In this document: in pieces, positions 1-10,929 of the stretch
Position numbering within the stretch: the stretch's first letter is position 1
Layout: every line of letters begins with the position of its first letter
Assembly: GCA_011389985.1 (NCBI GenBank)
Contig: JAABTH010000005.1
Span: 62,001 to 126,000 of the forward strand
Reading direction: 5' to 3'
Origin: Bacillota bacterium
GTDB lineage: Bacteria > Bacillota > Dethiobacteria > DTU022
Length of the DNA stretch: 64,000 nucleotides
Notes under the pieces: model-generated
Database searches by the model: none
What the model saw: only the letters and a program-made list of their open reading frames with translations
Told to the model about the DNA's origin: nothing
Translations under genes and position numbers: made by a program

Positions 1-117
1 GGTACAACCGCTATGCCCGAGACATTCTCTATGATTGTAGACCGCCCATTTTTCTTCGCAATTGCCGATGATATGACAGGAACCATTCTATTCATGGGTT
101 CAATACTGAAGCTTTAA
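1..117 (+). CDS. Serpin family protease inhibitor, C-terminal fragment
   Basis: An open frame enters from the left edge and stops at 115-117, giving the last 38 residues of a protein. The piece has the hallmark C-terminal serpin block: a stretch beginning DRPFFFAI and continuing to TGTILFMG, which matches the serpin signature (hydrophobic strand, then TGxILFMG). Serpins are suicide inhibitors of serine or cysteine proteases. The reactive-centre loop would lie just upstream of and at the window edge, so target specificity cannot be read. Bacterial serpins are patchily distributed and usually exported. The gene runs towards the origin, opposite to its neighbours. The family call is firm for so short a piece; whether the full gene is intact is unknown. 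Confidence 0.8.
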   Translation, partial: GTTAMPETFSMIVDRPFFFAIADDMTGTILFMGSILKL

Positions 118-160
118 GCAGCGGCTCAGATGCCTAATCAGAATAGCTGGTAAATAATTT

Positions 161-198
161 AAAGGGACAGAACTTTAAGCGAAGTCTGTCCCTTTTGT
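161..198. terminator. Bidirectional hairpin terminator
   Basis: An 11-bp inverted repeat (AAAGGGACAGA at 161-171, TCTGTCCCTTT at 185-195) encloses a 13-nt loop and has T-rich 3' flanks on both strands. It lies between the serpin fragment (+) and the AI-2E permease (-), so it can serve both converging genes. Confidence 0.75.
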
Positions 199-222
199 GT
201 CGATAAATAAAGCTTAATCTAC

Positions 223-1301
223 CTATTTCAGTTTAATATGCTCGTAAGTATGATTGACGATAATTTTTAGCACCGTAAAAGTAGGCACAGCCAGAATAAT
301 ACCGAGCAAACCTCCCAGGCGGCCGGCGACCAAAACTATGAGAATAATTGTCAACGGGCTTAAAGACATTTTACGCCCCATAACCTGAGGTGATATAACC
401 AGGCCTTCAAGCTGCTGGACAATAACGATGACAATGAAAACCTGCAGCATCAAAAACGGCGAATCAAGCAGAGCGACAAAGGCAGCCGGAATTGCGCCGA
501 TAAATGGGCCTAGAAAAGGGACTATGTTAGTAATCATGATAAATACTGAAAGGATCAGGGCAAACTCAAGGCCGATCACAAGAAACCCGATATAGGCTAA
601 AACTCCAACAAATAAGCAGACCACACTGAGCCCCTGAACGTAGGAAGCAAGCATTTTATTCATCTCAGCCAGGGCACTGTTAATTTTACCGGCATATTTT
701 TCAGGAGCGATCTTATTAACTGCGTCAGGAATAATATTTTTGCCTTTTTCCTTAAGCATATAATAGAGCAGAAAAGGCACAATGATAATAGTCATAACTA
801 TGCCGGTTAGGAAATCAACAAGGTTGGTCATGCCGGTAACAATACCTGCAACTGCAGCGGATGCTCTCGAAGTGAGGCGATCAGTAAGATTATTCAAATC
901 GAGAACATCAGTATCGAGGAACCTGGCAACTAAAGGATTACCCTCAAGGCTTTCTAGTAAACGTTTCAAATTTTCAACTCGATTCGGTAAGTTCACGATG
1001 AGTTCGTTAAATTCGGCTGCCAATATAGGCCCTATAATCAGGGCAAGCAACGTTAGCAAACCGATAATGATCAGGAAAACAATTATTATTGCCATCGGGC
1101 GGGGCAGCTTGCGGCTGCTTAACCAGTCACTGAAGGGGTAGGTTAAATAATAGAGAATACCCGCGATTAAAAAAGAAATAAAGAGGGCTTCAAAGGCAAC
1201 AACAACAGGCCTAAAAATAAAGGTAATCTGACTCCCGATATAAATGATCAGGAATGCCAGAAGTATGCCTATTCCCGCTTTGAACAGCTTAGATTGCCAC
1301 A

Positions 1302-1302
<1 letters not shown>
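223..1302 (-). CDS. AI-2E family transporter (permease)
   Basis: A 359-residue integral membrane protein of the AI-2 exporter/UPF0118 family. Several hydrophobic segments occur at the N-terminus (about residues 8-30, 36-56, 68-95) and in the C-terminal half, where the family-typical TNIVPFLGPFIGAIPA block and a final GGLLGIILAVP segment are visible. Members are implicated in export of small solutes or in Na+/H+ antiport; the substrate is not predictable here. The ATG overlaps the stop of serS by one base (TAATG), so the two genes are co-transcribed and probably translationally coupled. A second, divergent family member lies at 44098-45138. Confidence 0.85.
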
Positions 1303-2705
<1,403 letters not shown>

Positions 2706-2751
2706 TCATCACTACGAATCCGCCAATAGCTAAATTATATATTATCAGTTA

Positions 2752-4461
2752 TTACATTTCTTCCGGAGCGACTATGCCAAGGAGGGCAAGCCCGTTGGCT
2801 ATAACCTGCCTGGTGGCGCTAATCAGCAATAACCGTCCGTGCTGGAGCTCTCCCTCACTGCTCAATACCGGGCAGTTGTGATAAAACCGGTTGAATTCAC
2901 GGGCAACTTCAATCAGGTAGCGAGCCAGTATTGACGGTCTATAGTTTTCGGCCGAAGCAATAATTTTATCAGGCAGCATGGCTAAAGTTTTTATAAGAGC
3001 TGTTTCTTCTTCTTTAACCAGTAGTGACGCAGCGCTGTCGTCCCACTGTTTCTGCTCTTCACCGGCCTTACGCAGTATACTGCAAATTCTGGCATGGGCA
3101 TATTGGATGTATGCTGCTGTTTCCCCAGAAAAATCGAGCACTTTTTCCCAGTCAAACTCAATATTTTTAATACGGTCATTGCTGAGATCACCAAAGCGAA
3201 CCGCGCCAAGCCCCACTGCTTTGGCTGCGCTTTCCTTATCAGCAAGATCAGGGTTTTTTTCTTCAATTATTTCCCGGGCCATATCAATTGAGCGCCTCAG
3301 TACTTCCTCTAAAAGTATGATTTTACCGGCGCGTGTAGACATGCGCCCTTCTTTAAAACGAATCAGGCCGAAGGGAACATGAACACAGTTCTTGGCCCAT
3401 TCAAAGCCCATCAGTTCAAGAATTTTGAAAAGCTGCTGAAAATGAAGGACCTGTTCAGCCCCTACGACATACAGCGAAAGGGCAAAATCAAATGTATCAT
3501 GGCGGTAAATGGCTGCGGCAAGATCACGGGTAATATATAGCGTGGCGCCGTCTTTTTTACGGAGCATTACCGGCGGCAAACCGTGCGGCTCGAGATCAAC
3601 AATAAGGGCGCCTTCGCTTTCTTTGGCAATTCCCTTCTCTTTAACCAGTTCAATAACCTGGTCAAGCATTTCATTGTAGTGGCTTTCGCCATGATAGTGT
3701 TCGAATTCGATGCCAAGCAGATCATAAATAAGGGCGTAGTTTTCAAGACTAAGACGGCGAAAACGGCTCCAGTATGAAACAGCCTCTTTAGCGCCTCCTT
3801 CAAGACGTTTAAACCAGGAGCGCGCCTCATCGTCGAGCTCAGGATCTTGATCAGCTTCCTGGTGGAACTTTACATAAAGTTTATAGAGATAATCAACAGG
3901 ATCTGCTTTAAGTTTTTCTTCTTCACCCCAGCGTTCATAAGCAACAATAAGCTTACCGAACTGGGTGCCCCAGTCACCGAGATGATTAATCCCGATGCTG
4001 TTATAACCAAGCGCTCTGTATATAAGATAAAGGGAATGCCCGATAACCGTTGATCTAATGTGCCCGACTCCAAAGGGTTTAGCTATATTCGGAGAAGAAT
4101 AATCAATCGGCACATTCCTGCCCAGTCCTAAATTGGCATGACCATATTGACCGCCCTGATCCCATACCTGTTGCAGCACTTCGCGGCCATAAGCTGCCGG
4201 ATCAAGATAAAAGTTAAGATAAGGTCCCCTTGGTTCGACCCTGCTCCAGAAAACGCCTTTTTCTCCGGAAAGTTTTTCCGCAATATCAGCAGCGATTAGT
4301 GGAGGAGCTTTTTTAAGCTTTTTGGCAAGCACATAACAGGGGAAGGCATAATCACCGTATTCCGATTCGGGCGGTGTTTCCAAAAGGTTTACTATTTCGC
4401 TGGGGTCAAGATCAACCAAAGGTGATAGCAGGTGACCGATCTCATCTTTAAGCTTTTGCAT
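2752..4461 (-). CDS. argS: Arginine--tRNA ligase
   Basis: Class I arginyl-tRNA synthetase of 569 residues. The N-terminal tRNA-binding domain (about 1-110) is followed by the nucleotide-binding fold with the HIGH-type signature (GVGHIRSTV, near residue 130), then a relaxed KMSKS equivalent (GRMSTRAGK, near 375) and the C-terminal anticodon-binding DALR domain, ending near the stop. The start has a good AAGGAG ribosome-binding site. A promoter with 17-bp spacing lies at 4489-4517. It is followed by serS, a synthetase pair. Confidence 0.95.
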   Translation of the reverse strand: MQKLKDEIGHLLSPLVDLDPSEIVNLLETPPESEYGDYAFPCYVLAKKLKKAPPLIAADIAEKLSGEKGVFWSRVEPRGPYLNFYLDPAAYGREVLQQVWDQGGQYGHANLGLGRNVPIDYSSPNIAKPFGVGHIRSTVIGHSLYLIYRALGYNSIGINHLGDWGTQFGKLIVAYERWGEEEKLKADPVDYLYKLYVKFHQEADQDPELDDEARSWFKRLEGGAKEAVSYWSRFRRLSLENYALIYDLLGIEFEHYHGESHYNEMLDQVIELVKEKGIAKESEGALIVDLEPHGLPPVMLRKKDGATLYITRDLAAAIYRHDTFDFALSLYVVGAEQVLHFQQLFKILELMGFEWAKNCVHVPFGLIRFKEGRMSTRAGKIILLEEVLRRSIDMAREIIEEKNPDLADKESAAKAVGLGAVRFGDLSNDRIKNIEFDWEKVLDFSGETAAYIQYAHARICSILRKAGEEQKQWDDSAASLLVKEEETALIKTLAMLPDKIIASAENYRPSILARYLIEVAREFNRFYHNCPVLSSEGELQHGRLLLISATRQVIANGLALLGIVAPEEM

Positions 4462-4488
4462 CTATAGTCTCCTTGCGCTTTTTCACTT

Positions 4489-4517
4489 ATTTTAGCCTAA
4501 AGAAGAGCGGTTGACAA
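4489..4517 (-). promoter_or_regulatory. Candidate sigma-A promoter for argS
   Basis: On the minus strand TTGTCA (4512-4517) and TAAAAT (4489-4494) are separated by 17 bp and sit 28 bp upstream of the argS start. Each hexamer departs from the sigma-A consensus at one position. Confidence 0.55.
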
Positions 4518-4541
4518 ATATTACTCTTTTTAAAGCCATTT

Positions 4542-6584
4542 TTATTCAGGATTAATGTAAAAGGGCTGACGGTAAAACCGGTTTAGAGGAGGGTAATCTT
4601 CCGGCGGAGTCCAGTATTCGCCTTCAACAAGAATTTCTGCTCTCTGCCTGCGGCCATTCTCAAAAGCTGTAAGGAATAAAGCGTCAAGAATTAAAGTAGC
4701 CTGCAGTTTTTCCGCTTCTCCACCTTCTTCTGGAAATATGTCCATAAATGATCTGTTAAGATTTATCTGAATTTGTTCTGAAGAAGTCTTGACATCAATC
4801 AAACCAATATTAGAAGGAACAAATGTAAGCGAGCGAGAATTTCGCAGTACCTGCTCCAACAGGCTTTCCAGGCTTACTTCACCGGGGTTATCCCCGGCAC
4901 CCTCACGAACCACCAGGTAATACCGGCTGCCGCTGGCGATAGGAACGTAGATGGGATTTCGTATCTGCATAGGAAGAAGTGGCAGATCAATTTCCAGACC
5001 GCCAAACGTATCCAGCATTTCCCTGTTTTCAGTCAGGTAGATCTCTTCAACTCCTTTAAAATCGCTTACGGTCATCAATAGTGAATTAAGCGCAGTTTCG
5101 CTCTGAATTGAGCCGTTAAAGTTAACCAGCTCCGGAGCAAGATCAAGATAAAGCAAACCTTCGGTATTGTCATAATCAACATCAATTGAAACATTTTTAT
5201 CCGGAATAGTCCGGTAAAGCGCGCTTCCACGGGCAGGTCCCCGAATCAACTCTTCAAGAGCAGCGCGAAGAGGGTTTTCTGTAAGGCTAATTAATCGCGA
5301 TACGGGAACAAGGTTCGCCTTTTCGTCTGTGAAATAGAGGGTTATCCGGGTTTGATCCGTCTGCAGTCCGGTTATGACCGGGCTATATAAGGGAGCTTCG
5401 GGCAGGCCGTTTCCATTAGTACTGCTTAGCAGCGGCTGAAGATCAATTAAATCTATATAGCCATCGTCACCGCCTACAAGAATAAGGTGTGGATGGCCGG
5501 TTACGGCAAGGTGTTCGACCCGCATAGCTACTTCCCAGAAGTTAATTTCAAACCCGTCACGATCGAGTAATATCATCTGGGTAAAATCTTCCTTGTAGTG
5601 TCGCCACGAACTGGTAATTATGTGCTGTCCGTCTGCAGTAAAGGAGAAGAGTGAACCATCGGCAATTCGCTTCATCCAAAGAAGATCTTCGGCCATATCG
5701 AAATAATAAAGGTTTTCTCCGGCGCCTTCCCTGCTGCCATAGACTAAAATACGGTTATAATTCTGCGGGTTAAACATTACCTTGTTTACCTCAAAAGGCA
5801 ACGCTGTACTCCACAGAGCATAGCCAAGTGAATCGTAAACAATCAAGCGGTTATCCTCTACCGCTGCAAGGCGGCTACCATGCCTTGACACTGCCACCAG
5901 GCTTTGATCTTCATATGACCAGATCTCTTTACCCTCGAGGTTAATCGCTTTTATGACAGGCCTTTCATCCTCAATTGATGTAAAATAAACATATGTCTGT
6001 TCAAGATATTCGCTTGAAATATAGAGGTTCCGGACAATGCCCGTATCGATCTGCCAGTTTAACCGACCTGCCTGGCTGAAAAGGTCAAGGTGATGAGATT
6101 CTTCTCTGGGGTTTGTCCGAGCAGCCACTACCCAGGAAGCGCTGGGAGATATGGTTAGAAGGTTAACAGGATCACCTTCGTTATCCCAGGAACCCTGCTG
6201 ATCGGTTGATGTAAAATATATTCGTCCACCTTCAGTACCAACCACAGCATAACCGCCACAGGATGATATTTTAGCCTGCTTCGGTGAGGTGGCAAATACT
6301 TTTTCCCAGAGCAACTTACGATCACGATCAAGCAGGTTTACTGTATTGTTATCTGCGCTGAAAAGAATAGCGCTTAAAGCATGATCTACGCTTAAATCGT
6401 ATATGCCCATAGTGGTAAACCAGAGATCGTATAAATCTTCACCCTGACCTTCAACTTGAGGATCAACCGTTATCCCGGTGCTTTCAGCAGTCGGGAATAG
6501 TTGAAGGGAAAAAAGAATCAGCCCGGCCAGTAAGAACAAACCGGCCAGGGCTACTATATAAAAATACGGTTGAATCCGTTTCAT
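4542..6584 (-). CDS. Membrane-anchored beta-propeller protein with two GerMN domains (LpqB-like, permuted)
   Basis: A 680-residue protein. A single N-terminal hydrophobic segment (about residues 8-30) without a lipobox suggests a membrane anchor with the rest outside the cell. Residues about 60-390 form repeated beta-strand units with WD/PQQ-propeller character (recurring LLDRDRKLLW, AINLEGKEIWSYED and VYDSLGYALWS-type blades). Two GerMN domains follow: about 405-530 (with FTDEKANLVP and LLYLDLAPELV) and about 545-660 (with QIQINLNRSFMDIF). GerMN occurs in spore-germination protein GerM and in actinobacterial LpqB. The gene directly follows a response regulator/histidine kinase pair, as lpqB follows mtrAB, but here the propeller precedes GerMN. 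It is probably an accessory to the kinase or a cell-wall-linked factor; no function is demonstrated. Confidence 0.7.
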   Translation of the reverse strand: MKRIQPYFYIVALAGLFLLAGLILFSLQLFPTAESTGITVDPQVEGQGEDLYDLWFTTMGIYDLSVDHALSAILFSADNNTVNLLDRDRKLLWEKVFATSPKQAKISSCGGYAVVGTEGGRIYFTSTDQQGSWDNEGDPVNLLTISPSASWVVAARTNPREESHHLDLFSQAGRLNWQIDTGIVRNLYISSEYLEQTYVYFTSIEDERPVIKAINLEGKEIWSYEDQSLVAVSRHGSRLAAVEDNRLIVYDSLGYALWSTALPFEVNKVMFNPQNYNRILVYGSREGAGENLYYFDMAEDLLWMKRIADGSLFSFTADGQHIITSSWRHYKEDFTQMILLDRDGFEINFWEVAMRVEHLAVTGHPHLILVGGDDGYIDLIDLQPLLSSTNGNGLPEAPLYSPVITGLQTDQTRITLYFTDEKANLVPVSRLISLTENPLRAALEELIRGPARGSALYRTIPDKNVSIDVDYDNTEGLLYLDLAPELVNFNGSIQSETALNSLLMTVSDFKGVEEIYLTENREMLDTFGGLEIDLPLLPMQIRNPIYVPIASGSRYYLVVREGAGDNPGEVSLESLLEQVLRNSRSLTFVPSNIGLIDVKTSSEQIQINLNRSFMDIFPEEGGEAEKLQATLILDALFLTAFENGRRQRAEILVEGEYWTPPEDYPPLNRFYRQPFYINPE

Positions 6585-6690
6585 TTACGAACACCTCGAG
6601 GCTTATAATGCCAGAGTGATGATATTTTACCACAATCATTCTGCTATCTTTTAAGATTGTGTTTATATGGCGTTAAGATTTCCTAACAAT

Positions 6691-8103
6691 TTAACTTTCT
6701 GTCAGGGGCAGCGCAAAGTAAAACCTGCTGCCGCTGCCTTCTTCGCTTTCAACCCAAACCCGCCCATTATGCTTGCCAATTATTTCACTGACTATTGCAA
6801 GGCCCAGTCCGGTACCACCGCCTTCTCTGGCGCGAGCTTTATCAACTCTGAAGAATCGCTCAAAAATATAGCTTAAATCTTCAGCGGGAATGCCACAACC
6901 GGTATCCTCAACCATAACAACAGCCTCGTTTCCTTCGCGAAAGAGGGATACCGTAACAGTGCCACCCGGACCAGTATAATTAAGAGCATTATCAAGCAGA
7001 TTGCTCATAACCTGGCGCAGCTTGAGAGGCGCAGCGCTTACCACCAGCGCCTGGTCTTCTAAATTACCGGCCAGATCAAGATTTGCCGTCGCAAAACGAT
7101 ATTGGTTCTCAATAATAAAATCACTGATGAAATCATTCAAATTAACTTCCTCAAGCTCAAATTCGTTCTTCTCGAGCTTTGAAAGTTCAAGTAAGTCATT
7201 AACCAGGGCAACAAGACGTTCAAGTTCGTTATCGAGATCATCAATGAATTCCCGCTGCTGCTCCGGTTCCATCTCATGCTCTTTAAGGGCTTTTGTAAGT
7301 AGGCTCATTGTTGTCAGGGGAGTGCGCACTTCGTGGGCTACATCGGCGGCAAATTTCTTCAGATTGGTAGTGTAATAATTCAATCGCTTTGCCATCAGGT
7401 TAAACTGATCAGCAAGACGGCCGATTTCATCTCCCGATCTTACTTCAATGTGTTGATCAAGCTTTCCTTCGGACATTCTGCGAGCTGCAACGGTTAACTC
7501 TTCAATAGGGCCGGTAAAACGACGGGCCAGCGCTACAGAACCACCGCCAACCACTGCCATCGCCAATACTGTAGACAAAAAAAGAAAACGCCGGATATCA
7601 TTCAGGGTGCGATATACTTCTTCCAGTGAAGCGGAAAGGAATACAACACCGGTAACCTGATCATTTTCATCTTTAACCGGAACTGCCATCTGCATAACTG
7701 TTTGTTCAATTCTGTCACTATAGCCTATACTGCTGCTAACATTTCCTTTCAGAGCGATAGCAGCATCTTCATGTTCCAAAACCTGGTTTAGCAAACCACC
7801 AACCCTAATCGAATCTCCAACTACAAGAGCTTGTCTGTCTGTAAACAGCACTCTCGCCTGGGATTGAAGGCTCATGTTTTCAGCAAGCACGCTGAGGCGA
7901 ACAGAATTTACCTGTCCTGTCAACTGACCGGTAACAAAATTGGCGGCCAAAAAGCCTGAACGTTCAAGATTATTGGTAAAGTTATCTATGTAGTATCGTT
8001 CGAGAGTGCTGTAAAGGAAAAAACTGATTATCGCCATTACAGCCAGGATGATTGCTAAAAATGAAGCCGTCAGCCTGAAGCGAATGCTGAAAAACCTTGT
8101 CAT
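6691..8103 (-). CDS. Sensor histidine kinase (HAMP, HisKA, HATPase_c)
   Basis: A 470-residue membrane kinase. TM1 spans about residues 10-31, an extracellular sensor region 32-172, and TM2 173-192; HAMP follows at 193-245. HisKA carries the phospho-acceptor His257 in AHEVRTPLT, and the ATPase domain has the N box (DNALNY), G1 (EDTGCGIP) and G2 (GGGTGLGLAI). The ATG overlaps the stop of the upstream response regulator by one base, and its ribosome-binding site lies inside that gene, so the pair is a two-component system. By architecture it resembles MtrB/PhoR/WalK kinases. A second kinase of this kind is at 52362-54179. The signal is unknown. Confidence 0.9.
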   Translation of the reverse strand: MTRFFSIRFRLTASFLAIILAVMAIISFFLYSTLERYYIDNFTNNLERSGFLAANFVTGQLTGQVNSVRLSVLAENMSLQSQARVLFTDRQALVVGDSIRVGGLLNQVLEHEDAAIALKGNVSSSIGYSDRIEQTVMQMAVPVKDENDQVTGVVFLSASLEEVYRTLNDIRRFLFLSTVLAMAVVGGGSVALARRFTGPIEELTVAARRMSEGKLDQHIEVRSGDEIGRLADQFNLMAKRLNYYTTNLKKFAADVAHEVRTPLTTMSLLTKALKEHEMEPEQQREFIDDLDNELERLVALVNDLLELSKLEKNEFELEEVNLNDFISDFIIENQYRFATANLDLAGNLEDQALVVSAAPLKLRQVMSNLLDNALNYTGPGGTVTVSLFREGNEAVVMVEDTGCGIPAEDLSYIFERFFRVDKARAREGGGTGLGLAIVSEIIGKHNGRVWVESEEGSGSRFYFALPLTES

Positions 8104-8795
8104 TAAAGATCCTCCCTGATTTTATAACCAGTACCCCACACAGTTATTATTAATTCGGGGTTTCCCGGATCTTTTTCAAGTTTTTCACGCAGGTGCCTGA
8201 TGTGAACATCCACTGTGCGCACATCACCATAATAATCGTAGCCCCACACCTGTTCCAATAGCTGCTCACGGGAATAAACATTACCTGCATTGGAAGCAAG
8301 AAAGCTTAAAAGAGCAAACTCTTTTGAAGTGAGGCTGATCTCTTGATCTCCCATACGTACGCGGTGCTGCAATAGGTCAACCTGCAGCTTACCGATTTGA
8401 ATAAGCTTGCGATTTTCTTCATCTCTTACCGTGCTTCTTCTCAGGATGGCTTTGATGCGGGCGACAAGTTCCCTTGAATTAAAAGGTTTGGTCAGGTAAT
8501 CATCGGCGCCGAGTTCAAGACCGAGAACCTTATCGATGTCTTCACCACGGGCGGTAAGCATAATAATCGGTACATCAAGTTTTTTTCTTATGCGACGGCA
8601 AACCTCAAAACCGTCAACTTCGGGCAGCATCAAATCAAGGACAACAATATCAGGTTTTATCTCAAAAACTTTGTTTAGCGCTTCTTCACCGTCATAAGCC
8701 TGCTCAACCCGAAAACCTTCTTTTTCGAGGTTAAAACTGAGCGCTTTTACCAATGTTTTTTCATCGTCAACAACCAGGACAAGCTCATTGCCCAC
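8103..8795 (-). CDS. OmpR/PhoB-family response regulator
   Basis: A 230-residue regulator. The receiver domain (about 1-120) has the acidic pair at residues 10-11, phospho-acceptor Asp54 in VVLDLMLPE and the switch Lys in LTKPF. The C-terminal winged-helix DNA-binding domain (about 130-230) has the typical VDVHIRHLREKL recognition region. It starts at GTG (8793-8795) behind GGGAGATG. It is the cognate partner of the overlapping histidine kinase. The downstream propeller/GerMN gene makes the set resemble actinobacterial mtrA-mtrB-lpqB, although a receiver sequence alone cannot separate MtrA-like from WalR- or PhoP-like regulators. Confidence 0.92.
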   Translation of the reverse strand: MGNELVLVVDDEKTLVKALSFNLEKEGFRVEQAYDGEEALNKVFEIKPDIVVLDLMLPEVDGFEVCRRIRKKLDVPIIMLTARGEDIDKVLGLELGADDYLTKPFNSRELVARIKAILRRSTVRDEENRKLIQIGKLQVDLLQHRVRMGDQEISLTSKEFALLSFLASNAGNVYSREQLLEQVWGYDYYGDVRTVDVHIRHLREKLEKDPGNPELIITVWGTGYKIREDL

Positions 8796-8835
8796 TTCAA
8801 ATCATCTCCCTGCAGCCAGGTTTGTCAGGCTCATA

Positions 8836-9492
8836 TTATTCCTTGTATAGTTTCATAATCTGTTTGAAATCTTCCCAGACATCTTTTTTCTTCGACGGGT
8901 CACGCAAAAGGGCGGCCGGGTGAAATGTGGCCATTACGCGGCGCCCGTCAATTTCGTGCCATTTTCCACGTGTTCTTGTAATTGCAGCATTTTTATCAAT
9001 TAATGTTTTGGTGGCCAATCCTCCCAGGCAAACCAGAACCTCGGGATTAATTAACTCAATCTGCTTTTTCAGATAGGGCAGGCAGCTGTCGACCTCGAGT
9101 TGAAGCGGTAAGCGGTTGCCGGGAGGACGACACTTAACGATGTTGGTTATATAAATTGTTTTACGGTCAATTTCGGCAGCTTCTAATATTCTGTCAAGCA
9201 GCTGACCGGCCCGGCCGACAAAGGGAATCCCTGCTTTATCTTCATCAGCCCCCGGCCCTTCGCCCACCATCATCAGGCGAGCAGTGCGGCTGCCGTCACC
9301 AAAAACCACCTGACTGCAGCCTTTGCGAAGCTCACATTTTGAACAGTCAAGGCAAACTTCTTTAAGCTGCTCCAACTGATTAATTTCCTTATTCTGCCGG
9401 GGCAGTGCAGGCTCACTAACATTAATAAATTCAATTATAGACTTCTGCTTTTCTGAAATGGTTCTCACCCCTTTGGAGCTTGCTCCTGCCAT
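8836..9492 (-). CDS. Uracil-DNA glycosylase, family 4 (iron-sulfur type)
   Basis: A 218-residue enzyme of the type-4 uracil-DNA glycosylase family, which removes uracil from DNA for base-excision repair. Motif A is GEGPGADED with the following [10 protein letters not shown], and motif B is [10 protein letters not shown] near the C-terminus. Cysteines at CLDCSKC, in [10 protein letters not shown] and near VDSCLPYL fit the 4Fe-4S ligands of this family. The first 40 residues are not conserved, so the exact start is unsure; the first ATG has a weak ribosome-binding site and a GTG at codon 9 is an alternative. It sits between ddl and the two-component genes. Confidence 0.88.
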   Translation of the reverse strand: MAGASSKGVRTISEKQKSIIEFINVSEPALPRQNKEINQLEQLKEVCLDCSKCELRKGCSQVVFGDGSRTARLMMVGEGPGADEDKAGIPFVGRAGQLLDRILEAAEIDRKTIYITNIVKCRPPGNRLPLQLEVDSCLPYLKKQIELINPEVLVCLGGLATKTLIDKNAAITRTRGKWHEIDGRRVMATFHPAALLRDPSKKKDVWEDFKQIMKLYKE

Positions 9493-9589
9493 TCGTAAAA
9501 GGGGCAGGACTGCCAGAAAGATATATTAGAATGTTCAACGGGCCGGCTAGATTATCCTGCCTGCCCGGCTTAAGCCTTTTTCGCTCATT

Positions 9590-10696
9590 CTACTCCGGTG
9601 GGGCAGCCAATAGCAGGCTGCGTCGATGATGTCGCATTTCGGCCAACTGAAGCAGGCGGTTAACCAGCTTATTGTAACTAACACCGCTTGCCTCCCACAT
9701 TTTCGGGTACATGCTGATACTGGTAAATCCGGGTAGAGTATTTATTTCGTTTATTGTAATTGTTTTGCCATCCCGACCCAAAAAGAAATCTACTCTGGCT
9801 AAACCGCTGGCTTCCACAGCCTTAAAAGCCTTTACAGAATAAGATTTGATCCGCCGCTCTGTTTCAGGTTCAAGTTCAACAGGTATAACCAGTTCGGAAC
9901 GATCATCTATATATTTTGCCCGGTAATCATAAAACTCATTGCAGGGAATCACTTCACAAGGACGTGAAGCTTCTGCTTCAATATCTCCCAAAACACCGCA
10001 TTCAATTTCACGCCCTTCAACAAATAATTCAATAACAATTTTATTATCATAAAGAAAAGCTTCATCAATTGCGCCGTCCAGTTCAGCGGAAGAATGGACT
10101 TTTGAAATTCCAACGCTGGAACCAAGGTTTGACGGTTTGACAAAACAGGGGTAGCCAAGTTCATTGCTGCATCTTTCAAGCCAGTATTTTTCCTGCCCCG
10201 TCCACTGCCAGCGATAGAAATATATATACGGTGCAACCGGAAGATTAAATTCCCGAAAAAGAATTTTCATCACTACTTTATCCATACCGGTACTGGAAGA
10301 AAGCACTCCTGAGCCGACATATGGCAGGCCGGCCATTTCGAACAAACCCTGGATTGTTCCATCTTCTCCATAAGTACCGTGAAGTACGGGAAAAGCCAGG
10401 TCAAGCGGCCGGTACTGCCATTCATGAGGCGAATCATTACTCTGCACCAGCAAGCCGGGCTTTTTGGGATCGGTTAGCAAAGCCGCCTGAAAGGCTTCAT
10501 GCGGCTGCCTTTTTTCCCAGAGCGATAACCAGGCATCAGGCCCGGTAATCCAGGCTCCTTCACGGGTTATGCCCACCGGCACTATATCGTACTGTTCAGG
10601 ATCAATGGCCTTCATAATAGAGGCAGCAGAACGCAAAGAAACAATATGTTCACCTGACCTGCCCCCAAAAAATACTGCTACGGTTTTCCGCATCAT
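9590..10696 (-). CDS. ddl: D-alanine--D-alanine ligase
   Basis: A 368-residue ATP-grasp enzyme that joins two D-alanines for the peptidoglycan stem peptide. The N-terminal domain starts with GGRSGEHIVSLRSA, the Ddl signature. The ATP-grasp core carries FVKPSNLGSSVGISK and the C-terminal metal-binding region EINTLPGFTSISMYP. The residues between give no clear view of D-Ala-D-Ala versus D-Ala-D-Lac preference. The start follows GGGAGATGG; the next codon is also ATG, so the start may be three bases later. It is divergent from a second ATP-grasp gene across a 233-nt gap. Confidence 0.92.
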   Translation of the reverse strand: MMRKTVAVFFGGRSGEHIVSLRSAASIMKAIDPEQYDIVPVGITREGAWITGPDAWLSLWEKRQPHEAFQAALLTDPKKPGLLVQSNDSPHEWQYRPLDLAFPVLHGTYGEDGTIQGLFEMAGLPYVGSGVLSSSTGMDKVVMKILFREFNLPVAPYIYFYRWQWTGQEKYWLERCSNELGYPCFVKPSNLGSSVGISKVHSSAELDGAIDEAFLYDNKIVIELFVEGREIECGVLGDIEAEASRPCEVIPCNEFYDYRAKYIDDRSELVIPVELEPETERRIKSYSVKAFKAVEASGLARVDFFLGRDGKTITINEINTLPGFTSISMYPKMWEASGVSYNKLVNRLLQLAEMRHHRRSLLLAAPPE

Positions 10697-10929
10697 ATTA
10701 TACCATCTCCCTTTACCTTAACAGTGATTTATAGCATTTATAACCATTTGATTATATCATAATCCTCATCATCCCCGCAGGATTGCCGGGTGGAGCATAA
10801 TCTTCGCTTGTAAAATCTTACTTATTATTTTGACGGTTATGTAATATAATTTAATTTAGTTTATATGTAAGCGCGTACTCTAGAATATGTCCATTAACTT
10901 TTGCTGTTTAGCTGAAAGAGAGGTTTCGC

